The notes under the pieces were generated by a model. The model did not search any database, was not told where the DNA came from, and was given only the letters and a program-made list of their open reading frames with translations. 9,655 bases of DNA from Hyphomicrobiales bacterium (GTDB lineage: Bacteria; Pseudomonadota; Alphaproteobacteria; Rhizobiales; Xanthobacteraceae), in NCBI GenBank assembly GCA_016201085.1, contig JACQDO010000064.1, positions 1-9,655 of the forward strand, in the 5' to 3' direction. Made by a program: the position numbers and the translations under genes. How positions within the stretch are numbered: position 1 is the stretch's first letter; each line of letters opens with the position of its first letter. Positions 5,830-9,655 of this stretch are shown here, piece by piece.

Positions 5830-6396
5830 TCAGTGATAGGGCTCGACGCGGAACACCGACGTCGCCGACAGCAAACGATTGCCGCCGTTCAGATTGGCGA
5901 GGTTGTTGCCGTACATCGTTACGTAGATCGGCCACTGGTAGTACAGCGACACGACGACGATATCGCCCACATCGCCCGGGCTATAGCTCGTCGTGGTGTT
6001 GAGCTGACCGTTGGTGACCGGCGGTGTGGTATTGACCGCGGCGAAGCTGGAATAGCTTTTCACGTCGACATAGAGGCCGCCCGCACAATCGAACAATCCG
6101 TAGATGCGCGCGCATACCGCCGATTTGAATTGGGCTTGGGAAAAACCGGAGCTCTGCGCCTGGCCGGTCATGATCAGCCGCGACGCATCGGCGGCCGCGG
6201 CTTCCAGCGTCTGGCCGGCAAAGAACACGAAGGCCGTTTCCAGGATCGCGAAGGTCAACGCCAGGAACGGAGCGGCGACCAGCGCGAACTCGACGGCGGC
6301 GGCGCCATCCTGCTGGCGCACAAATCTGCGCGCGAGGCGCCCCTGCATCAGCCGGCGCATTCGAGCGGCGATTCTATTTCGTGTCGCGTCCCACAT
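5830..6396 (-). CDS. TadE-like pseudopilin (first of two)
   Basis: 188 aa. A long basic N-terminal region (RNRIAARMRRLMQGRLARRF) precedes DGAAAVEFALVAAPFLALTFA, the TadE-family signature with a possible cleavage site after G31 and the glutamate E36, then one membrane helix. The rest is a periplasmic domain with two cysteines about 12 residues apart (VCARIYGLFDC), a threonine-rich stretch, and the ending SATSVFRVEPYH. ATG 6396 is used; in-frame ATGs at codons 13 and 17 would shorten only the cytoplasmic tail, and none has a strong ribosome binding site. It is the first gene of a two-gene operon with the TadE-like gene at 5264-5818. A CtrA-like site lies about 95 bases upstream. Confidence 0.85.
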   Translation of the reverse strand: MWDATRNRIAARMRRLMQGRLARRFVRQQDGAAAVEFALVAAPFLALTFAILETAFVFFAGQTLEAAAADASRLIMTGQAQSSGFSQAQFKSAVCARIYGLFDCAGGLYVDVKSYSSFAAVNTTPPVTNGQLNTTTSYSPGDVGDIVVVSLYYQWPIYVTMYGNNLANLNGGNRLLSATSVFRVEPYH

Positions 6397-6489
6397 GGCA
6401 ACCGTCTCGCCTGCAAAATGATGCTGAAATGCTAGCAGACGCGCGTTTTCGAATTCTTTCCCACATTGCCGAGAACAGCGGGCATCGTG

Positions 6490-6504
6490 TTAAGCGTTTG
6501 CTAA
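6490..6504. promoter_or_regulatory. CtrA-like site upstream of the TadE-like operon
   Basis: TTAA-N7-CTAA on the + strand, which on the - strand reads TTAG-N7-TTAAC, one mismatch from the alphaproteobacterial CtrA consensus TTAA-N7-TTAAC. It lies about 95 bases before the first TadE-like start, in the right place to act on that operon. CtrA controls Flp pilus genes in Caulobacter; transfer to this organism is inference. Confidence 0.35.
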
Positions 6505-6510
6505 CCTTGT

Positions 6511-6529
6511 TCGCGAGCGCGGCTCGCGA
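6511..6529. terminator. GC-rich hairpin after the CpaC-like gene
   Basis: Perfect hairpin TCGCGAGC-GCG-GCTCGCGA (8-bp stem, 3-base loop) lying 12 bases past the stop of the - strand gene at 6542. No T-run follows on the - strand, so it is at best a weak terminator or an mRNA 3' end stabiliser. Confidence 0.35.
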
Positions 6530-6541
6530 CCGCTGCCCGAT

Positions 6542-7027
6542 TTAGCGCGTTGGCGGCGTCTGCGCCTGGGTGGCGCGGGTGCCGGATTGCGTCAGGATCG
6601 AGGTGAAATAGGCCGGCGAATCCCCCAGCGTCAGACGGCGCTCGCAATCGGGGGCGCAACTGTAGGATTCGCGTTCGACGCCCTTGTAGACGATGACCAG
6701 ATCGCCGCCGGTGGACGCGCCCAACACCTGCACCATCTGGTCCATGACCACCTTACCGGAGCGGTCGAGCGCCAGCAGATTGGTGGCGCCGAAGCCTTTA
6801 CCGGTGACGACCAGAACACCCCCGCTTTGCAGGGTGGCGTCGGCGATCAGCGGATTGCCAATGACAATGGTGGCGACGCGCGCGGGCAGCTTCAGGATCC
6901 GCGCCTCGTCGACATTGACCGTGAGATTTTCGGCTTGCGCTGGCCTGGCCTCGAAGGCAACGGCGGATAAAAACGTCAAGGCCAGTAGATAGCTCAGTCG
7001 CCTGCGGCGCCCGGACACGGCCGACAT
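6542..7027 (-). CDS. Pilus assembly protein, stand-alone CpaC N-terminal domain
   Basis: 161 aa from ATG 7027, preceded by GGAGAG at good spacing; a longer frame to 7138 lacks such a site and is rejected. A basic start and hydrophobic stretch end in AQA, giving a signal peptide of about 32 residues, so the protein is periplasmic. Residues 34-105 (NLTVNVDEARILKLP, VATIVIGNPLIADATL, VLVVTGKGFGATNLLALD) match the N-terminal domain of CpaC/RcpA-type secretins, which helps form the periplasmic ring of Tad pilus machines. The secretin channel is absent; instead a C-terminal part has C-x3-C (CAPDC) and a polar Thr/Gln-rich tail. It may be an accessory or regulator of the secretin. It is followed on the same strand, after a 145-bp gap with a hairpin and a CtrA-like site, by the TadE-like operon. 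Confidence 0.85.
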   Translation of the reverse strand: MSAVSGRRRRLSYLLALTFLSAVAFEARPAQAENLTVNVDEARILKLPARVATIVIGNPLIADATLQSGGVLVVTGKGFGATNLLALDRSGKVVMDQMVQVLGASTGGDLVIVYKGVERESYSCAPDCERRLTLGDSPAYFTSILTQSGTRATQAQTPPTR

Positions 7028-7159
7028 CGAACTCTCCAACGCTACGCACACACGACCGCCCGCTGCGGCAACGGCCGGCGGACTACTCCGCAAGTTGACT
7101 GCAAATTGGTGAATGAAGTGCAAAGAGCGCGGCCCCAAGGTCGTGCCGCGCGTCCGCGG
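7028..7159. other. Spacer between CpaC-like gene and desaturase
   Basis: 132 bases between two - strand genes. Apart from the ribosome binding site of the CpaC-like gene I see no strong terminator, promoter or coding signal. The CpaC-like gene may have its own promoter here or be read from the desaturase gene. Confidence 0.4.
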
Positions 7160-7987
7160 TCAGCGCGTGAACGGATACAGCATCTGGGCAGTAAAGCCTT
7201 CCGGGAAGTCCTTGTCGGCGATGCCATAGGCATCCGGCAGCTCCTGCTCCGGCATGTAGAAGGTGCCGAACAACACGTCCCAGATCGGAAACGTGCCGGC
7301 AAAATTCATGTTGCCGCCGCGGTCGGGCAAAGTGTGATGCCAGCGATGGAAAACCGGACCGGCCAGCACGTATTTGAACGGGCCTAGCTTCCATTTCAGG
7401 TTGGCATGCACGAAGCCGGAATGGACGGTGATGAACGGACCCAGCCAGACCATCACACTCGGCGAAATCCCGGCAAGCAACAGCAGGACATCGACCCCGA
7501 CGGCGCCAAGGAACAGATTGATCGGGTGAAACCGCGCCGCCGAAATCCAGTCGAGATCCAGGGATGAATGGTGCACGGCGTGGTATTTCCACAGCGCACC
7601 GCCGTGGAAGATGCGATGGATCCAATAGAGCAGGAAATCCGATACCACCAGAAAGATCGCGCCTTGCAGCCAGAGTGGCAGTGCCGCGAGCGGGCCATGG
7701 CCGTTCTCGTAGAAGTCCATGATCGCCCGGTCGCCATGAATGCCGAAGATCGCCACCGCGCCCAGCGTCAGCATGCCGATGCGGAAGAAGCGCGCGAGCA
7801 GCGGGATGAGAAACCAGTAGCAAACGTCGGTGACGATCTCGCGCTTGCGCCACCACGGACGGCCGGGATTGCAGGCCGACAGACCGGTCAGCGCCGCGAA
7901 TACCACGCCGAGGGCGATGGTGATGGGGACGATTTTCACGAAGGTCGCGCCGGCGACTTCAACGACCGAATACAGTTCATTGAGCAT
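7160..7987 (-). CDS. Sterol desaturase / fatty acid hydroxylase family membrane di-iron enzyme
   Basis: 275 aa. The family inserts oxygen or a double bond into lipid-like substrates with a membrane-bound di-iron centre held by eight or more histidines. The expected clusters are visible: HRIFH (H124, H128), HAVHH (H136, H139, H140) and HRWHH (H214, H217, H218), with further histidines at 154, 189 and 194. Hydrophobic segments at about 12-36, 56-82, 103-122 and 156-186 give the usual multi-pass, hairpin-like topology with histidines on the cytoplasmic face. The substrate cannot be told from sequence; bacterial members act on sterols, hopanoid-related lipids, carotenoids or fatty acyl chains. 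AAGGT lies nine bases before ATG 7987. It sits between the two arms of a pilus locus with no obvious functional link, and is divergent from the Flp pilin gene. Confidence 0.9.
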   Translation of the reverse strand: MLNELYSVVEVAGATFVKIVPITIALGVVFAALTGLSACNPGRPWWRKREIVTDVCYWFLIPLLARFFRIGMLTLGAVAIFGIHGDRAIMDFYENGHGPLAALPLWLQGAIFLVVSDFLLYWIHRIFHGGALWKYHAVHHSSLDLDWISAARFHPINLFLGAVGVDVLLLLAGISPSVMVWLGPFITVHSGFVHANLKWKLGPFKYVLAGPVFHRWHHTLPDRGGNMNFAGTFPIWDVLFGTFYMPEQELPDAYGIADKDFPEGFTAQMLYPFTR

Positions 7988-8462
7988 GGCGAGCGACCTT
8001 GCGGGTGCGACAGACCGTTCGAGACGGTATCGGGCGCGCGATTAAAATGCGGTGAATCGCACGCATTCGTGTTGCACTCGGGCCCCTGCACCGATTGCCG
8101 GGAGCAAAATGGCGGCGCCAGGCCGGCCGCCTGGCAGTAATGGCGTACCATTGACGAGCAGGCGATACGACGGGTTCTATCGGGTTTTCTGTGGAACCAA
8201 GACAGCAGATTACGTATTCGCACGAATACCTTGAGATCATCTATAGTATATATAGTAGAAATAATTTATTAACTCTATTATTCTACGTACCATAACTTGT
8301 TAACTACGATCTATATACAACGAATTACCCCGTATTTCTGTGTCCGTATTAACCTGCGTGCAAGACCTCCTTGATAGCTTGGCGGGATGGTTCAGGCTGA
8401 GCCGGCGTAATCCGGCCTTCTGGATCAGCTCAGACAGCCACGTGTGGATCAAGGAGCTACCG
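7988..8462. promoter_or_regulatory. Divergent intergenic region, desaturase / Flp pilin
   Basis: 475 bases with no convincing gene. Up to about 8200 it is GC-rich and holds a hairpin, GCCAGGC 8117-8123 with GCCTGGC 8129-8135. A perfect dyad GTATTCG-CA-CGAATAC lies at 8214-8229. From about 8230 to 8345 it is strongly AT-rich (TATA and TTAAC runs), in sharp contrast to the genome, and likely carries the pilin promoter; TTAAC half-sites occur at 8269, 8300 and 8349. The transcribed leader can form a stem from CTGAGC 8397-8402 and GCTCAG 8428-8433, about 13 bases before the ribosome binding site. I cannot place a definite -35/-10 pair. Confidence 0.5.
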
Positions 8463-8627
8463 ATGAAAAACCTCTTCGTGCGTTTCGTGAAGGACGTCTC
8501 CGGCGCCACCGCCATCGAGTACGGCCTTATCGCTGCTGGCATTTCGGTCGCGATCATCGCGGTCGTGAACGGCCTCGGCAGCACGCTGAATACCAAGTTC
8601 ACCAGCATCTCGACCCAGCTCCACTAA
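8463..8627 (+). CDS. Flp/Tad type IVb pilin
   Basis: 54 aa, the normal size for Flp pilins, which polymerise into thin adhesive pili after cleavage by the Tad prepilin peptidase. A short basic leader MKNLFVRFVKDVSG ends at G14; cleavage there leaves ATAIEYGLIAAG, with the conserved E19 and Y20 (E5 and Y6 of the mature pilin) and the hydrophobic helix AGISVAIIAVV. The C-terminus NTKFTSISTQLH is polar, as usual. AAGGAG lies eight bases before ATG 8463. A strong terminator follows, so the pilin is made from its own abundant transcript. CpaA is next on the same strand. Confidence 0.95.
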   Translation: MKNLFVRFVKDVSGATAIEYGLIAAGISVAIIAVVNGLGSTLNTKFTSISTQLH

Positions 8628-8647
8628 TTGGGCTGCGTCGCGACGAC

Positions 8648-8676
8648 AAGGCTCCGGCCTAATGCCGGAGCCTTTT
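8648..8676 (+). terminator. Intrinsic terminator of the Flp pilin gene
   Basis: Perfect 11-bp stem AAGGCTCCGGC (8648-8658) / GCCGGAGCCTT (8664-8674) with a CTAAT loop, followed by TT so that four T's run from 8673 to 8676. It lies 20 bases after the pilin stop codon. Confidence 0.9.
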
Positions 8677-8687
8677 GCGTTTTGTGT

Positions 8688-8702
8688 TTAACGAACAATA
8701 AA
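8688..8702. promoter_or_regulatory. CtrA-like site upstream of cpaA
   Basis: TTAA-N7-TAAA, one mismatch from the CtrA consensus TTAA-N7-TTAA, in the spacer between the pilin terminator and cpaA, about 90 bases before the cpaA start. With the similar site before the TadE-like operon it would fit cell-cycle control of the pilus genes. Short degenerate motif, seen by eye. Confidence 0.3.
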
Positions 8703-8787
8703 GTTTTTCCGCGCTAACCGAACGGCAAGCTTCCGCCGCGTAGTTTCAACGGCACGCCACGAATCCGACGCGCAGGAACGATCGATC

Positions 8788-9294
8788 ATGCTGACGGACA
8801 CCATCCGGCTCTTGCTGTTCCCGGCTTTGATGGCTTTCGCCGCCTCGAGCGATCTGCTGACCATGACCATCTCGAACCGGATTTCGCTGGCGCTGGCCGG
8901 AGCTTTTTTCCTGCTGACGCTGGTCACCGGCATGAGCCTCGCCGCGATCGGCATGCACCTGGCCGCGGGCGCGCTGGTGCTGGCGGTTTGCTTCGGCCTG
9001 TTTTCGCAAGGCTGGATCGGCGGCGGCGACGCCAAGCCCGCGGCCGCCACCGCGCTGTGGTTCGGCTTCGACTTCCTGCTCGATTATCTGATCTACGCGT
9101 CGCTATTGGGCGGCGTCCTGACGCTGCTGCTCATCATGTTCCGGAAACTGCCGTTGCCGGGCCCCCTCGCCCGCCAGCCCTGGATCCTGCGTCTGCATGA
9201 CGCCGGCGGCGGCATTCCCTACGGCATCGCGCTGGCAGCCGCCGCGCTCATGATCTATCCGAAAACCGGCTGGATGCCGGCGATCGGCATCTGA
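8788..9294 (+). CDS. cpaA: CpaA/TadV-type prepilin peptidase (A24 aspartic protease)
   Basis: 168 aa, the short form without the N-methylation domain of PilD-type enzymes. The enzyme cuts the leader of Flp pilin and TadE-like pseudopilins at the membrane. Both catalytic aspartates are visible: D22 in ASSDLLTMTISNR and D81 in GWIGGGDAK, matching the GxGD protease pattern. Hydrophobic segments at about 5-20, 32-48, 52-72, 86-117 and 143-158 give a polytopic protein. AGGAA lies about ten bases before ATG 8788. It has its own spacer after the pilin terminator, with a CtrA-like site, so it is likely transcribed separately. It converges on the SPASM gene, whose stop is 36 bases away. Confidence 0.9.
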   Translation: MLTDTIRLLLFPALMAFAASSDLLTMTISNRISLALAGAFFLLTLVTGMSLAAIGMHLAAGALVLAVCFGLFSQGWIGGGDAKPAAATALWFGFDFLLDYLIYASLLGGVLTLLLIMFRKLPLPGPLARQPWILRLHDAGGGIPYGIALAAAALMIYPKTGWMPAIGI

Positions 9295-9330
9295 AACTTC
9301 GCGCAGCCTTGGGATCAACTTCGCCGCCGG

Positions 9331-9655
9331 TTACGCGGCCGGAGCATAGGCCGGTGCGGACGGGCGATCCCCGACGACAAAGGCATCGGCGCCGGCAATG
9401 TGCGTCGCATCGGCCAGATAATCCATGCTGCCGAATGGCGTATCCACCAGCGACCAATCGCAGCGGCATCCGCCGCGGCAGAGCGGGACGAACGGACAAT
9501 TGCGGCAGACGTCCGGCAATTGCTCGAAATCTTGCAGGCTGAGTTCCAGGTTCCTTTTACGCAGCCCCTTGCTCATGTCGATATTGTCGCGGCGCGAATA
9601 GCAGCGGATCAATTCGCCCTGGCAGGTCACCGTCAGGCTCTCGACCGGGCCGCAG
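9331..9655 (-). CDS. Radical SAM protein, C-terminal SPASM domain (partial)
   Basis: The frame is open to the right edge, so only the last ~107 residues are seen; the CX3CX2C radical SAM core would lie beyond 9655. The visible part carries a complete SPASM pattern: C-x11-G-x4-C (CGPVESLTVTCQGELIRC), a gap, then C-x2-C-x5-C-x3-C (CRNCPFVPLCRGGC) and a last Cys two residues on (CRC). These seven cysteines bind one or two auxiliary 4Fe-4S clusters in enzymes such as PqqE, anaerobic sulfatase maturases and RiPP peptide-modifying enzymes. After it comes a tail of about 42 residues ending in an Ala/Pro-rich stretch. The GTG at 9628-9630 is internal, not a start, because family residues continue upstream of it. 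The substrate is not deducible and no precursor-peptide gene is visible on the near side. Confidence 0.85.
   Translation of the reverse strand, partial: CGPVESLTVTCQGELIRCYSRRDNIDMSKGLRKRNLELSLQDFEQLPDVCRNCPFVPLCRGGCRCDWSLVDTPFGSMDYLADATHIAGADAFVVGDRPSAPAYAPAA

Noticed and set aside
7083..7856. A 257-residue - strand frame overlapping the desaturase
   Set aside because: Shifted frame of the desaturase gene, without membrane helices or histidine motifs.
7568..8234. Possible + strand genes opposite the desaturase and in the pilin upstream region (7568-8140, 8052-8234)
   Set aside because: The longer one is antisense to the desaturase; the shorter one has no ribosome binding site, no recognisable domain and spans the hairpin and dyad.

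Overview
The window looks like chromosomal DNA of a GC-rich alphaproteobacterium of the Hyphomicrobiales (Bradyrhizobium/Rhodopseudomonas-like or a close relative). Evidence: strong GC bias in coding regions, intergenic palindromic repeats of the kind scattered through those genomes (403-578 and 1623-1710), an Flp/Tad pilus gene set with CtrA-like sites, and protein sequences typical of that group. There is no phage, IS element, CRISPR array, rRNA or tRNA.

Left part (1-2622, + strand): the tail of a nitrilase-superfamily hydrolase, a 295-bp spacer filled with a nested palindromic repeat, a NudC-type NAD(H) pyrophosphatase, and a PfkB-family sugar kinase that resembles the sulfofructose kinase YihV at its C-terminus. 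A second repeat sits between nudC and the kinase and appears to supply the kinase start codon.

Middle part (2624-5262): a sulfur locus. A DecR-like Lrp/AsnC regulator (+) is divergent from a - strand unit made of an exported tandem-rhodanese sulfurtransferase, a YeeE/YedE (TsuA-like) sulfur-compound transporter and a 50-aa exported Cys-rich peptide. The transporter is broken: its second half has apparently lost about 100 residues and the frame has shifted, so translation runs on in frame into the small peptide. The AT-rich divergent promoter holds a 14/15 match to the E. coli Lrp consensus plus a weaker copy about four helical turns away.

Right part (5264-9294): a partial Flp/Tad pilus locus. 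On the - strand are a stand-alone CpaC N-domain protein and two TadE-like pseudopilins; on the + strand are the Flp pilin with its terminator and the CpaA prepilin peptidase. A membrane di-iron sterol desaturase/fatty acid hydroxylase family gene sits between the two arms. The secretin, ATPase and platform genes are not here. At the right edge (9331-9655, - strand) is the C-terminus of a radical SAM protein with a complete seven-cysteine SPASM pattern; its core lies outside the window.

Most genes belong to known families. The items most worth a second look are the decayed transporter and its fusion to the small peptide, the paired Lrp-like boxes, the repeat-derived start codon, the split pilus locus and the truncated SPASM gene. 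I see no clearly new multi-gene system.
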